Positions 35,308 to 47,800 of a stretch of 64,000 bases of DNA are shown piece after piece. The DNA comes from an uncultured Acetatifactor sp. GTDB lineage: Bacteria > Bacillota > Clostridia > Lachnospirales > Lachnospiraceae. The first letter of the stretch is position 1. Each line of letters begins with the position of its first letter. The stretch spans positions 1 through 64,000 of the forward strand of contig CAKSAM010000008.1 in assembly GCA_934436245.1 (NCBI GenBank), read 5' to 3'. The notes under the pieces were generated by a model. It was not told where the DNA came from and did not search any database. It saw nothing but the letters and a program-made list of their open reading frames with translations. Both the position numbers and the translations under genes were made by a program.

Positions 35308-36594
35308 TCACAAAGTGATCATAACCTTAAACCAGCCGCCTTCCGTGGAAAAATCATAAAAGGCATTATGCTTTTCGCAGAAAGCCATAATGGAACGTGT
35401 TCCAAGGCCATGCCCTGTTTTCGTAGAAATTGGCAGCCCGTTTCTTCCAAAGGTGATCCGTCCCTTATAAGGGTTTTCGATCTCAAACATGAAAGCAGGC
35501 TTATGGATACACCGGAGGATAATTTTTCTCTCATTCCTCGGAAGTTCTTCACAGGCTTTTATGGCATTTTCCAGAGCGTTGGCGAAGCAGATGGAAAGCT
35601 CTGCCGAATCAACGGGGAGAATTTCGGGGATGGCAAGATGGAAATCTATTGTGATGCCGGAATTTTCTGCCCTGCTTAGATAGGCAGTGAGTGTGGCGTT
35701 TAATATGGGATCGCTGCAATAATGGGCGGGCGCAGTCAGAGGGTTAAGGGCAGAGGATTCGGCTACAAAGCTATGGATGGCTTCGGCATTCCCCTCCCTG
35801 GCAAGTGTAGCAATGCCGGACAGCATCCGGTGAGTGTCCTGCCAGATCCTTCTTACTTCCTCTGCGTTTCTTTTGGTATCTTCCGCATGCTTTTTAATGC
35901 CCTGCATCTGTACTTCCAGAATTTCCCTGTTTTGTTCGTCCATCTGGTATTGATACTGGGTTCGTAAGTATTGGAAGACAGCATAGTAAATGATGAGAAT
36001 GACAGAGCCTGTCATGTAGAACAGAATGACAAAGGACGGGTTCTGCGTATAATGAACCGGATGGAGTACGAGCACCATTACAAAGAGTAAAAAGGAGCTG
36101 GGGATCAGGGTTAGAATCCCCCAGCCCTTGGTAATAATTTCTATCATATCAAGGAAGTAAGTTCTTAAAAAGAAAAATTCCAGAAAAATCATAGCAGTAT
36201 AGGCGAAAAAGAGCAGTATGGCACTTGACAGCAGACTGCCTCCCAAAAGTGTATTGAGCAGCGTCATGCTGATAATCAGATAGAGGGAAAGCAGAAGCTG
36301 CGACAGGCATTTAAAGATATGTCTTGGAATGGAGGTATCCGCAGCCATGTAAATGGCAGCTACGCCGGGCAGGGACACGGTAAAGACGGCGCTTCGCAGA
36401 AAAGTCAGGAATCCGAGGAAACGTAAGGAAAGACAGGAGAAGACAACCGCATAGACAACATAGCCGCCCAGAATGAGCAGGTTCCTTTTATGGGATTTCT
36501 TCATGGGAGTAATGGAAATAATCATACCCAGCGTGCCGAATATGGAGAGAAGAATTCTGTAAATCTGGTATGCCATATTATTATCGAAGATCAT
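35308..36594 (-). CDS. GHKL sensor kinase homologue with Gln in place of the phospho-acceptor His
   Basis: The start at 36594 follows GGGAGG by 6 bases, giving 428 residues. About six membrane helices (1-220) precede a cytoplasmic part of AgrC/LytTR-partner type. Where the neighbour has IRHDTRHML, this protein has IWQDTHRML, with Gln252 at the phospho-acceptor site (codon 35839-35841). Its ATPase boxes look intact: NALENAIKACEE (N box), FEIENPYKG and KTGHGLGTRSI (G2 box). It is the last gene of a regulator-kinase-kinase operon. It may phosphorylate its partner kinase or regulate it; see the finding on the pair. Confidence 0.85.
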   Translation of the reverse strand: MIFDNNMAYQIYRILLSIFGTLGMIISITPMKKSHKRNLLILGGYVVYAVVFSCLSLRFLGFLTFLRSAVFTVSLPGVAAIYMAADTSIPRHIFKCLSQLLLSLYLIISMTLLNTLLGGSLLSSAILLFFAYTAMIFLEFFFLRTYFLDMIEIITKGWGILTLIPSSFLLFVMVLVLHPVHYTQNPSFVILFYMTGSVILIIYYAVFQYLRTQYQYQMDEQNREILEVQMQGIKKHAEDTKRNAEEVRRIWQDTHRMLSGIATLAREGNAEAIHSFVAESSALNPLTAPAHYCSDPILNATLTAYLSRAENSGITIDFHLAIPEILPVDSAELSICFANALENAIKACEELPRNERKIILRCIHKPAFMFEIENPYKGRITFGRNGLPISTKTGHGLGTRSIMAFCEKHNAFYDFSTEGGWFKVMITL

Positions 36595-36607
36595 AGTATT
36601 CCTCCCT

Positions 36608-37900
36608 TTATAATGCAACCGTAACCTTGAACCAGCCGTTTTCAGCCGTAAATGAGTAAAAGGCATCATGCTTTTCACAGAAAGCCACAATGGAACGGAT
36701 ATGGGTTCCTATGCCATCTTCCGGTGATTTCGGAAGACCGTTCCGGTCAATAGTGATCCTGCCCGGATAAGGACTGCTGATCTCGAACATCAGCTTTGGT
36801 TTTCCAATGCATTTGAAGACAATTTTCCTTTCCGTTTCCGGGAATTCCCTGCAGCACTCTATGGCATTTCCCAACGCATTGGCAAAGCAGATGGCTAGAC
36901 CGGCAGAGTCAACAGGAAGGGGATCCGGAATGGCAAGCGCAAGCTGAAGCAGAATGCCGGATTCTTCTGCGGATCTAAGATAAGAACAAAGCGTAGCATC
37001 CAGAAGAGGATCCCGGCTGTAGCGGGAAGCCTGGGGCATATCGGGGCTTCTGTCAGCGGTACCTATAAAGTCAAGGATTGCCTGCATATCCCCACTCTCC
37101 GCCAGGGAGGCAATGGTGGAAAGCATGTGCCGGGTGTCGTGCCGGATGATTCTTGTCTGTTTGGCAAGATTTTCCATGGCGGCGGTTTCCTTTTGCAGAT
37201 TCCTGACCTGCAGCTTAAGGATTTCCCTGTTCTGTTCTGCGGACTGCCTGTGGTACCGCAGGAAAAGATAGGAGCCGATGGCAGCGTAAAGAATGACAAT
37301 GACAGCACCCAGCAGGTAAATCATCAGGACACCTGTGGGGTATCTGGTATAATGCTTCGGATAAACGGCAAGCGTTACGGAAAGGACAATAAGGGCGCAG
37401 GGAATCAGGGAAAGAATTCCCCAGCCCTTTCTGATTTCGGTGATAAAATCCAGATAGATGGGCCGCACAAAGTGAAAATCCAGCAGGATGACCAGCAGAT
37501 AGACCAGCAGGCGCATCAGAATATCCGACAGCTCCGTTCCCTGCAGCGCAGTATTGATAAGGGTGATGGAGGCGGCAATATACAGGGATGCCAGTATATG
37601 CGTCGCCCGGGTGAATACAAGTCGTGGAAAGGGTTCGTCAGAAATATTGTGCAGCAGCAAAATGGCGGGGCAGGATATGGTAAGGATAAATACCCGCAGA
37701 AAATGCTCATAATCCAAAAAATAGATAATGGCATAGGTGGAGATTATGATATACAGGACATAGGCTCCGAAAATGATTATACTAACAGGCTTCTCTTTCA
37801 CGAACCGGTATTTCACGGTGGAACCCATCATTCCAAACGTGCCTGCGCAGGTAATCAGAACCTTTAAAACCAAAAACGAAATATTATCTTCAAAAAGCAT
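36608..37900 (-). CDS. GHKL sensor kinase homologue with intact His but degenerate ATP boxes
   Basis: The start at 37900 (MLFEDNISFLVLK) follows GGAGG by 8 bases and overlaps the regulator gene by 11. The 430 residues have the same architecture as the downstream kinase and are clearly paralogous throughout. The H box IRHDTRHML carries His254. In contrast the N box reads NALGNAIECC (an acidic residue replaced by Gly), the G1-like strand reads FEISSPYPG where the paralogue has ENPY, and the G2 box reads DGIGTHIRSI instead of GHGLGTRSI. ATP binding is therefore doubtful. Confidence 0.85.
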   Translation of the reverse strand: MLFEDNISFLVLKVLITCAGTFGMMGSTVKYRFVKEKPVSIIIFGAYVLYIIISTYAIIYFLDYEHFLRVFILTISCPAILLLHNISDEPFPRLVFTRATHILASLYIAASITLINTALQGTELSDILMRLLVYLLVILLDFHFVRPIYLDFITEIRKGWGILSLIPCALIVLSVTLAVYPKHYTRYPTGVLMIYLLGAVIVILYAAIGSYLFLRYHRQSAEQNREILKLQVRNLQKETAAMENLAKQTRIIRHDTRHMLSTIASLAESGDMQAILDFIGTADRSPDMPQASRYSRDPLLDATLCSYLRSAEESGILLQLALAIPDPLPVDSAGLAICFANALGNAIECCREFPETERKIVFKCIGKPKLMFEISSPYPGRITIDRNGLPKSPEDGIGTHIRSIVAFCEKHDAFYSFTAENGWFKVTVAL

Positions 37901-38636
37901 GGTATCTGCCTCCATTCAGCCAGAAATCCACCCATTTCTTCTTGACGGTTTCATACATCCGGCGGGGAACCGGGACATAAAGGTTCCCGGTCAGTATCAG
38001 GTCTGATTTTGTAACCTCCGTGACATGGAATAAATTTACGACAAAAGAGGAACCCACCAGGAGCATTCCCTTATGCGCCAACAGTTCGGTAACGGCGTTC
38101 TGGAAAGAGCCGTTGAAGCTGGTGCTGTGTATCACGGTATTATCTGTCAGATAGTAATCAATATGCTTCTCCATGCGCTCTGCATACCGTATGTCAGCAA
38201 CGGGAATCATGCGGATGCTGTCCACAGTCTTCACGGCAACCGCTTCCTGCATAATCTGCGAAAAAGAGTGGTAAGCCTTGTCAAGACTTTGGAAAAACAA
38301 ATCCCTGTCCACGGGTTTTAACAAATAATCAAAGGCATCGACCCGGTAGGAATCCAGTGCAAAGTCGGGAGATGTGGTAAGGTAGAGCAGGAGACCCGTA
38401 TTATCACGCATTCTGAGAGCGGTTCCCAGTTCTATGCCGTTCATTTCCGGCATAATGCAGTCCAGGATATAGAGGTCAAAACCGCCGTATTCATCTACAT
38501 GGTTTATAAGTTTTTTTCCGGAAGAAAAAGAAGACAGGGACAGGGTGCGGTCAGAATGGATCTGTTTATACTGTCCGATAAGCTCTTTTATCTTCTCGTG
38601 GTATGTTTCTTCGTCATCACACAGGGCAATCTGCAA
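37890..38636 (-). CDS. LytTR-family response regulator
   Basis: The start codon is TTG at 38636-38634, behind GGGAGC. The 248-residue protein has a receiver (ALCDDEETYHEKI, phospho-Asp in LYILDCIMPEMNG, Lys in DYLLKPVDR) and a C-terminal LytTR DNA-binding domain (about 140-240, IRMIPVADIRYAERMEKHIDYYL). It heads the regulator-kinase-kinase operon and diverges from the giant surface-protein gene, which is its most likely target. No AgrB or AgrD-like gene is present. Confidence 0.92.
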   Translation of the reverse strand: MQIALCDDEETYHEKIKELIGQYKQIHSDRTLSLSSFSSGKKLINHVDEYGGFDLYILDCIMPEMNGIELGTALRMRDNTGLLLYLTTSPDFALDSYRVDAFDYLLKPVDRDLFFQSLDKAYHSFSQIMQEAVAVKTVDSIRMIPVADIRYAERMEKHIDYYLTDNTVIHSTSFNGSFQNAVTELLAHKGMLLVGSSFVVNLFHVTEVTKSDLILTGNLYVPVPRRMYETVKKKWVDFWLNGGRYHAF

Positions 38637-38667
38637 GGTTTAAGCTCCCTTCCGATCGTTTTCTTAT

Positions 38668-38696
38668 AGTGTAGCAAAGAAGAAGGGAGGAGTCAA
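38668..38696 (-). promoter_or_regulatory. Promoter of the LytTR regulator-kinase operon
   Basis: On the minus strand TTGACT (38696-38691), 17 bases, TACACT (38673-38668). The region between it and the giant gene is only about 120 bases, so both promoters share one control region. Confidence 0.75.
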
Positions 38697-38815
38697 CGAA
38701 ACGGGGCCTGACCAAATTCGACAAAAAAGATACCAAATCCGCAAAGCCGTACATGGGAAAGAATTGTTTGGGTATATTTTCTACAAGAAAATTACGGAAA
38801 GGTATGGTTATTACT

Positions 38816-41800
38816 ATGAAGAGACAGATAGCTAAAAGAGAACAGTACGAAAAGCTGCACGCTGCCTGTGAACCCTTCCGAAGGGCAAAATCCGAAACAA
38901 TCCGTACCCTTGCGGGAATCGGGCGCAGATACAGGATGCTGCGCTATCCGATCTGGATCATATTAGTGGCATATATTTTTATTTATAACGTAATTTTATA
39001 TGGATGTATTCAGTGGAAGGTCAGAGAGAAAACAGCAAGGGGTGTGGCGCTTGTCACAACGGTTGCTCTTGTGTTTACCAGTGTGGATTTCACTGTATTT
39101 GCGGCAGTCGGCAGTGACGGAAACGGTACAAAAGAACAGGGAGTGATCACTGCTTTTGCAGATCTGGACGAATCTCTAAAAGAGCAGTCCCTGCCCGCTT
39201 TAGCAGAGGAAAGCGAAATACGCTTTCCCGAAACCCTTACGGTGACGCTGGAGACAAAGAGTGAGGAAGAAACTGCAGCACCGGAGGAGGGGACGGTTTC
39301 GCAAAATCTTGTCCCGGACGACTCTGACGGTTCGGCGTCACAGCCGGTGACAGCCGGTGCAGAGGAGCCTGACGGACTGGCAGTCCCCATGGAATCTTCC
39401 ATTGCTGTGACGTGGGAGAACAGTACAGCGGATAGCTTCGACTCCGCCACAGCGGGGAATTGTTATGTCTATCTGCCGGTCATTCCGGAGGACTATACCG
39501 TGGCGGAGGGTGTCAGCCTGCCGCAGATCACCGTGACCATAGCGGAACCTGTAGAAGAGAATCCTGCGGAGGAAACGTCTGCCGGGCTGCTTGCGCTGCT
39601 TAACAAGCTGCCGGATCCGATTACATATCTTGCTTCCGGTGAGGCGGACGAGGACATGATTGACCCTGGACAGCTTGAGGAGGCACGGGAGGCCCTGGAT
39701 GAATGGCTCGCAGAGAGTGGAGCAGATGATGCGGAGAATAATAGTGCACTTTCCGGAGAAGACAGAGAGCGCCTGTCAGAGCTGATCCGGCGTCTGGAGG
39801 GACTTGAGCATATCCGCGACACTGAGACAGACTGCATGGACGAGGAGTGCCCTTACCACTACCCGGAAATGATACAACAGCGGATGGCAGAAAATGAAAT
39901 CCCTCAGATGCTGACGCTTGCAGATCTGGTGGAGGAGTATGGTGTGGAAATACCAAATGCTCCGATTGCGGTGCAGACTTTTGCTGTGCAAAATACTGTC
40001 ACACACCCGCAGACGCTGATGCTCACCGGGGATAATGAGAACAACAGTCATACGGGAAAGGCGGATGGCGATATAGATGTGATTATGAGCTCATGGAAAA
40101 GCGTGCACCCGATTGAGCTTGCTTTTACGTTGGACGAGCTTCCGACCCAGAGCGCATATCTGGCGATTAAGGCTTATGATGTGGATGAAGATCTCGGTGA
40201 GACGGATTATGTGTACTTAAATGACGACATTTATCTGCCCATGGATCAGGAGAATAGTCATAAGAAGAAATATAACAATGAGACGATCGGTTACCTCGCG
40301 GGTACGAACAACACATGGAACACCACCGTGCTGGAGATTCCCCTTGACAAGCTGAAAAAGGGAAAGAATGTCATATCCGTGACCGTTGCATCGAGCTGGG
40401 TGGTGACAGTGGACTGGATGCAGCTCATACTGGACGGTGGAGCAGCAGACCCCAATATTCAAGAATTTTTCCTGAAGCTCCAGAATGCCGTCACGGAAGA
40501 TGGTCAGGTTACCGTAGAATCCCTTGTGACAGTCAGACAGACAGGGAATAAGCAGTATACCACAGAATATGTCCTGACGCAGGAGGAGACAGGAAATGCG
40601 CTGGACGCATGCTTCGGACAGGTGCAGGCGACAGAGGAGATAGCGCTTGGCATGCCCTTAGACTCGCCGAGCGGCGTATATAAGATCACGGGAATTCTTA
40701 AGGATCCGACAACGGAGGAGATCAAGGCAACCGACAGCGTCAGCTTTTATTTCATGCAGGGTTTGGGAATCGGCCCGAAGGTCAGCTATACTTTGTCGCC
40801 GGATGTCCTTACGAAAACGGATGTGGAGATAACGGTGAGCGCTGAGGCCGTGCCGGAAATGGGGATTACCGATGTGACTGTTCCGGAAACATCAAGGGTT
40901 GTTTCAGAAAACGGCGAATATTCCTTTACCATAAATTATAAGCTGAACGGCAATGATACATCGGTATCCTATAAGGTAAAGGTGGACAATATTGACAAGA
41001 CGGCTCCCACGATTACCTATTCGCCGGTCACGGTTTTGGAGGACGAGGCACTGGCGACGGTGAAAAAGCTGTTCGCTGAGGCGCTTTCCGTCTCGGATAA
41101 CCGCAAGCTCGCTGACGAACCCCTGTCCTACACGATACCGGCGGATGTCAGCAACACTCCGGGGACAAAGACCGTTAAGGTGACGGCGACGGACGCTGCG
41201 GGAAATAAAAGCACAAAAAGCTGCACCATCACGGTGACGGCAAAGCCCCTTGAATTGAAGCTCGGTACGCTTGCAGCGGTTTCGGGCAGCAAGGATCGTT
41301 TCAGCTTAAAGGCGGTTTTAGCCCATACCGGAGCGGATACGATCAAGGAGACGGGCTTCGTGTGGGGCATTATGCCGGCTCCTACACTGGATCTTAACAA
41401 CGGAAAAGTAACGACCTCCACCGTGATCAAAACAAAGAACGGGAACTTAAGCGCAATTGCCACAGGGCTTGTTTCCGGCGTGGAATACTATGCGCGGGCG
41501 TACGCGGAGGTTACCGCCTCTGACGGAAGCGGGAAGGTCATTTACAGCGAAGTGGGAAAATTCGGCTTCGGAATCCCGTCCTACGGCACGTTTTCCATGG
41601 GCGGAATATCGACCAACAGCAAAACAACGACCTTTACGATTAAAAGAACCGACGGAACGGACGGGAAGCAGACCGTCTATTACCGCACGGTAAACGGCTC
41701 CGCCATTGGCGGCACCCATTTTACCCATGTGCAGGGATCTCTTACCTTCGCGGACGGGGAGACATCTAAGACGGTGACTGTGACGGAGCTTGGCGTGACG

Positions 41801-44800
41801 AATGCCTACAATAACGATGAAGGCACAAAGTACTCCAATGCGGACCGGACCTACTCACTGGAAATCTACCGCGTGGAGGGCGGCGGAACGATTGATTCGG
41901 GGAACCGTTCCAAGACGCGGACGATGACGAAGAACAGCAATTATGTCATCGACAGGACCATTTATACCACGGAAAAATCAATTACCCATGTGCAGGCGAC
42001 CACCGGGGAAAATGGGAAACGGGTTGCGGATACAGATGATGACCAGGGAGGAACAAGAAAAAATGTGAGTTTTCTGACCAACCGATTCAAGGAGATAAAT
42101 TATCATACCAGCAGCTCCCTCTCAGATTATTATAATTCAAATCAGCAGAAGTATTTGAATGCCACCGCTGATGGGTGGTACTATCGGTATGTGCTCAAAG
42201 CATATGAAAAGGTAGACGGCTATGAACATGCTTATATGGGAACCTCGCCCCTGGAGGATAAAAATTATAGCATAAGCGGGTACGAAGCTGCCGTTTCGGG
42301 AGTGAACGGTCAGCTCTGGGCATGCAATTTCCTGCAGGGAGAAAAGAGCGCTGTGGGAACCTACTCTTTTCCGGATACCAGAACTGGCGGCAAGGAAAAC
42401 AGCTATAAGCCGAAGAATAGTTCCGGCACGACTTATACTTACAATAGCAAAACCTGGGTGAACCTTGGAGTGGGTAATACATGCTATGTTTACTTTGGCT
42501 CGACCGGTGCAAACAGCGACATCTGGTTTGTGGACGGTCTGACCAGCTATGTCATGGTGCAGGATGAGAAGGAACCTCAGCTCCTCGGCGTTGCACCGAT
42601 GGCAGGCGGTACTTACCTTCCAGGCGATCCGATTACAGTGGCGCTTGTCTTTGACGAGATTGTGGACAAAACGAACAGCTCTTTGAGCAGCAGCCTTACC
42701 ATCTCGACCAACGTAGGCACCTTGAAATACGCAGGCGGTGCGGACACCAATGTGCTGTATTTCACAGGGACGGTATCGTCCTCTGTAAACTTAAGCGGCA
42801 ACGGTGCGCTGAAGGTCACCGGCATCAGCAATGCCTCCGGCATTAAGGATATGTGCAGTCTGGCGGATGGCACCAGTCAGTCATTTACGGGCAGTACCAA
42901 CGTCAAGGTGGATGCAACGAAGCCGACGGTGAAGATTACGGCAGACACGAGCGGCAGCCTTCCCTGCCATAAGGCAACCATTACGGCGACAGGGGCACAG
43001 ACCATACAGTATACATGGACAAACAGTAATGCGATGCCCGCCTATGGCTGGCAGAGTACCACAAGCGGCAAACAGCTTACAGAGAGCAGGGGCACGGCGG
43101 GAAAGACGGAAAACTGGTATCTGCATGTGCTCGCCACCGCATCGTCGGGAGCTTCCACGCACACTTATCAGTCGTTTTCCTTTCAACAGCCCACGATCAC
43201 TGCGGTATCCGTAAGGGAGGGTTCCACGACTGCCTCTGCGGCAGCGGCTGATGTGTGGAAGAAGGAAAAATATATCGTGGTGCAGTATGCGGGTGCGCAG
43301 ACCTCCGGCACAGAGATTACTTTTGACGGACCGATGAGCGGCTCAAAAACCGTCACAACAGCCAGCGGGACGGCATATCTGAAGGTCACGGAAAACGGAA
43401 CGTATACCGTCACACTGACGGACGGCTACGGAAACGTGATTTCCAAGACCATTGAGGTACAGAAAATAGATGCCCTGAAGCCCACTGTCACGATTCGGAG
43501 CGGCAGCAGCACGGCTGCGGATACCGTATATCCTGAACTGACCCTTGCCGTGCTTCCGGAGGATACCGGCGGCAGCGGTGTGGCAAAGGTGGAGTATGCG
43601 TGGACAGGAACGACAGCGGCACCATCCGCATGGACGGTGCTCACTGCGGATGCGGATGGCAGATATCAGGCAGAGTATGCCGCCACAGAGACTGCAAAGA
43701 CCGCAAAATATCTGCAAGTAAGGGTCACAGACGGCGCGGGGAATATCTCCACAGTCATTCGGTCGGGACCGTATTATATGATGAAACCGGCAACAGGAGC
43801 AGGACTTCCCTCGATTACCGTAACGGGCAACCCGGCGGCATGGGAAAAGAGCGCTGTGCTTACCTGGACGGCGAAGAAAGGAACTGAAACAAACGCCGGC
43901 AACATTAAGTCCGTATACACGCCGGACGGCATACAGTCGATTGCTTCTGGCTCCGACGACACCACTGGAAAATGTACTGTGACGAAAAACGGCGTCTATG
44001 TATTCCTGGTGACGGACGAATATGGCAATTCTGGCAAGACAGAGGAGCTTGTGACACACATTGACAACGAAGCGCCGAAGTTGGAAAAGCTGGAGTGCTC
44101 TGTAGATGCCGACAGGAAAACAGGCACGATTCAGCTGACAGGCGCTACGGATAACTGTACGGCAGTCTACGACGAAAAGGGAAACTGCACAGGCTATGGC
44201 GGCAGCGGCATTCAGACAAAGCAGTACCGGATGGAGGGGGAGACCACATGGACGACCCTCACCGGAAATAGCTTTACCGTGACGGAAAACGGAAAATATG
44301 TAGTCCGACTTACAGACAACTTGGGAAATGTCAGCAAAGAGTACAGCGTGGAGATGACGATGATTGATACGCAGGCGCCGTCTCTTGCGGCAGCGATGGA
44401 GAAAGGTGTCAGTGCGAACGCTGACGGCTGGTACAATGCGGCGGCTCTGCACATTACGCTGACCTATTCCGATAACGTGGGCGTCGAGAAGCTGTACGGC
44501 AAAGTGGATGATGGCGATTTCGCGGAAATCAGCGGCATTTCCACAGCGTCCGGCACGATATTTACGAAAACCTACGACTGTACAGAGGGTGTGCATACCT
44601 ACACCTTCAAGGCAGAGGATGCGGCGGGCAATGCGACTACATCCGATCCTGTCATCGTGAAGTGGGATAAGACAAAGCCTGTCATCGGTGAAATTACCTT
44701 TGAACAAAAGGCAGCAAGTATCCTTGACTGGATCATCGGGAAAGAAAGTTTGATTCTGTGTATTCCGGTGACAGAGGAAGGCAGCGGGGCGGAGGAGATT

Positions 44801-47800
44801 TCCTATACCATAACGTCCACGTCCGGTATGGCACAGGCTGCGACTGCAAAGCTTAATAAGGATGGTCTGGCAAAAATTGTCCTTTCCGCAGACTGGAAGG
44901 GCAAGATCACCGACATCAGATGTACCGATGCAGCGGGAAATGTCTCTGATACAAAGAGCATCACAGGCGCGGCAAACGGTTTCATCGTGGAGGATAATCC
45001 GCCGGAGATTACCTTTACGGCGGCTGACATGACAGATCCGGCGAATCCCAAACCGGGAGAGGGGCTGTCTGAGAATTACTATGAGGAAACTGCTGTTCCG
45101 ACGGTCTATGTGTCGGTAACGGATGCGGAAGACGCCGGTATTACCGCGGGAATCAAAGACATTACCTATACCATAGACGACGGTGAAGAGCAGAAGGTAG
45201 ACAGCAGCTTTGCGACTGCCCTGAAGGGAAGCTATGGCTTTATCATACCGCTCACCGGTAAGACGGGCATTGTAAACATTACCGTGAAGGCTTCCGATCA
45301 TGCGGGAAATACCGCGGAAAAAACGGCGACTGTGCGTATCAAAGAAAAGGAGAAGAAGCCTGCCCCTGTGCCCGATTACCGGAAAGAGCAGCTTACCGGA
45401 CTGACACCGGGCGCAGCTTATGAGGTGGAAGGGAAAACCTTATCCGCTGATGAGCAGGGCTGTATTGCCATCGGGGAAGACTGGTTTGGCAGAACGATTC
45501 CGATTTCTAAAAAGGGAACGGAGAGCACGTCAGACAGCGACGCGGCAGAGCTTGCCATAGCAAAACGTCCGGAAATACCTTCTGTGTCTGCGGGGGATGA
45601 GACCATAAAAGGGAAAAAGGATGGAACGTTAAGCGGTGTCAGTGCCACGATGGAATACAGCATTGACGGAGGCGCAAACTGGATACCGGTGGATTCCGGC
45701 GAGATAACGGGAGGGGGTCTGTCAGGCCTTGCGGCAGGAGAGATCCTGGTTCGGGTGAAAGCTACAGATACCGCACCTCACGGAGAGCAGGGACAGATAA
45801 CGATTGCGGAAGGCAGAACGCTGACCGTTGCCTTTGATGCAAATGGCGGAAGCACGGTTACTCTGGTTGCCGGAAAGGCATGGCAGGATACGGTCAGCAG
45901 ACCACAGGATCCGGTGAAGGAAGGGTATGTCCTGGATGGCTGGTATCGTGATAATACTTTTACCACCGCTTGGCATTTTGCGAGCGAAACAGACGAGGAT
46001 TATCTGACGCAGGACGTGACCCTTTATGCGAAATGGAGGGATGTAGCAAAGCCGGAACTTGACGCAGTACCGGCAGATCATAAGGACGTGGGAAAATGGT
46101 ATCGGGAACTGGCCATCCAACTTACGTATTCGGACAATGAAGGAGTAACAGGACTTTCTGTTCAGAAGGACGGCGGCGCTTACACCGAACTTGCCATGGA
46201 AAGCGGCACCCCCCAGGGCAGCAGGCAGTATCAGCTCCTTTTTGACGGACTGGAAGAGGGAGAACACACCTATACCTTCAAGGCGGTGGATGCAGCCGGT
46301 AACGAAACGGTGACAGATGCCTTGACCGCAAAACTTGACACGACGAAACCACAGCTTGGGGATGCGGCCTTTAACGAAGGCTATAAAAATTTCTGGAACT
46401 GGATTATCCGCAAAGACAGCCTTGAAATCACCGTTCCTATTATAGAGACGGGAAGCGGCATAGACAATGTGAATTACACACTGATCCCGGAAACCGGAAA
46501 TGCGGAAAATAGTGGAACCACAGGTCAGGCGACAGTGAAAAAAGTTTCCGGTGGGGAGAACGCTGATTACACGGCTGTAATCTATGTCGCCCCTGACTTT
46601 AAGGGAAAGATCCGGATTGCCGCCACGGACAATGTGGGCAATGTTTCGGATACGAAGACCATTGGTACGGACGGCAGCGGTATTCATGGTGTCATTGTAG
46701 AGGACAATGCGCCGGAGATTACGTTTTCGGTAAACGGCAGTGCAGCATTGGCGGAGGAATATGAAGAAGTGCCGACGGTTGCCGTGACTGTGAAGGATGA
46801 CGGGGAAAATGCCGTTTCTGCAGGACTGGCTTCCGTGACTTACCGGGTGAACAATGGTGCGGAGAACACCTTGCAGGAAGATTTTGTCATAAGCCTGAAA
46901 ACCGAAGCTGCATTTACCATACCGGCAGAGAAGATTCCGTCCGATGTGGGAGAGATCACGATTGTCGTGAGAGCGACGGACAATGCCGGAAATCAGTCGG
47001 AAAAAAGCCTTACGGTACGCATACATACCGGCGGAACAATAGTGGATCCGCCCGAGCCGCCGGAACCGCCGAAACCCACGGAGACACCAAAACCCACGGA
47101 GACACCGAAACCTACGGAGACACCGAAACCTACAGAGACACCGAAGCCATCGGCGTCACCGAGGCCAACCCCCGATACTTCGGAAGCTGGACAGATTGTG
47201 GAAGAATCCTCTGGCAGACAGGAAGGACAGCCGTCTGAGAAAGAAGACGCACAGTCAATTCCTGCGGCAACAGATCAGGGGAAAGACATGGCAGATACAG
47301 GCACGACTCTAAAGCTGGGGGACGGCACCATCGTTGTAAGGGTTGTCTGTGATGAGCAGGGGTATACTGCAGAAGTGGCAGATACCGCGGCAGTAGCGGA
47401 CGCAGTGCTGACACCTGAGCAGATGCAGATCGTGACTGGCGGAGAGACCATAGAAATCCGGATAGACGTGAAGGATATTTCCGGTAATGTGTCGGAGCGG
47501 GATAAGAGTGTAATCGAAAACGGTATGGAAGAATACCGGAAAGAAATGCCGGAACTGACACTGGGAATGTACGTCGATATCTCCATATTCATGAAGATCG
47601 GGGAAGGCGACTGGAACGCCGTTGCCCGGACACAGGAACCGGTAGAAGTGGTGATCGGCATTCCGGACGAGCTGCAAAGGGATGACAGGACATTTTACAT
47701 TATCCGGGCCCACGAAGGACAATATACGCTTTTAGCGGATATGGACGATGAACCGGATACCATAACCATCTGTACGGATATGTTCTCCACCTATGCGATT

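Noticed and set aside
35302..38640. Agr-type quorum-sensing locus
   Set aside because: The kinases resemble AgrC in layout, but no AgrB-like protease or AgrD-like peptide frame was found in the region.
43343..47026. Long minus-strand open frames (for example 43343-45301 and 45722-47026)
   Set aside because: They are antisense shadows of the giant gene, rich in Arg/His/Cys, with no ribosome sites or family motifs.
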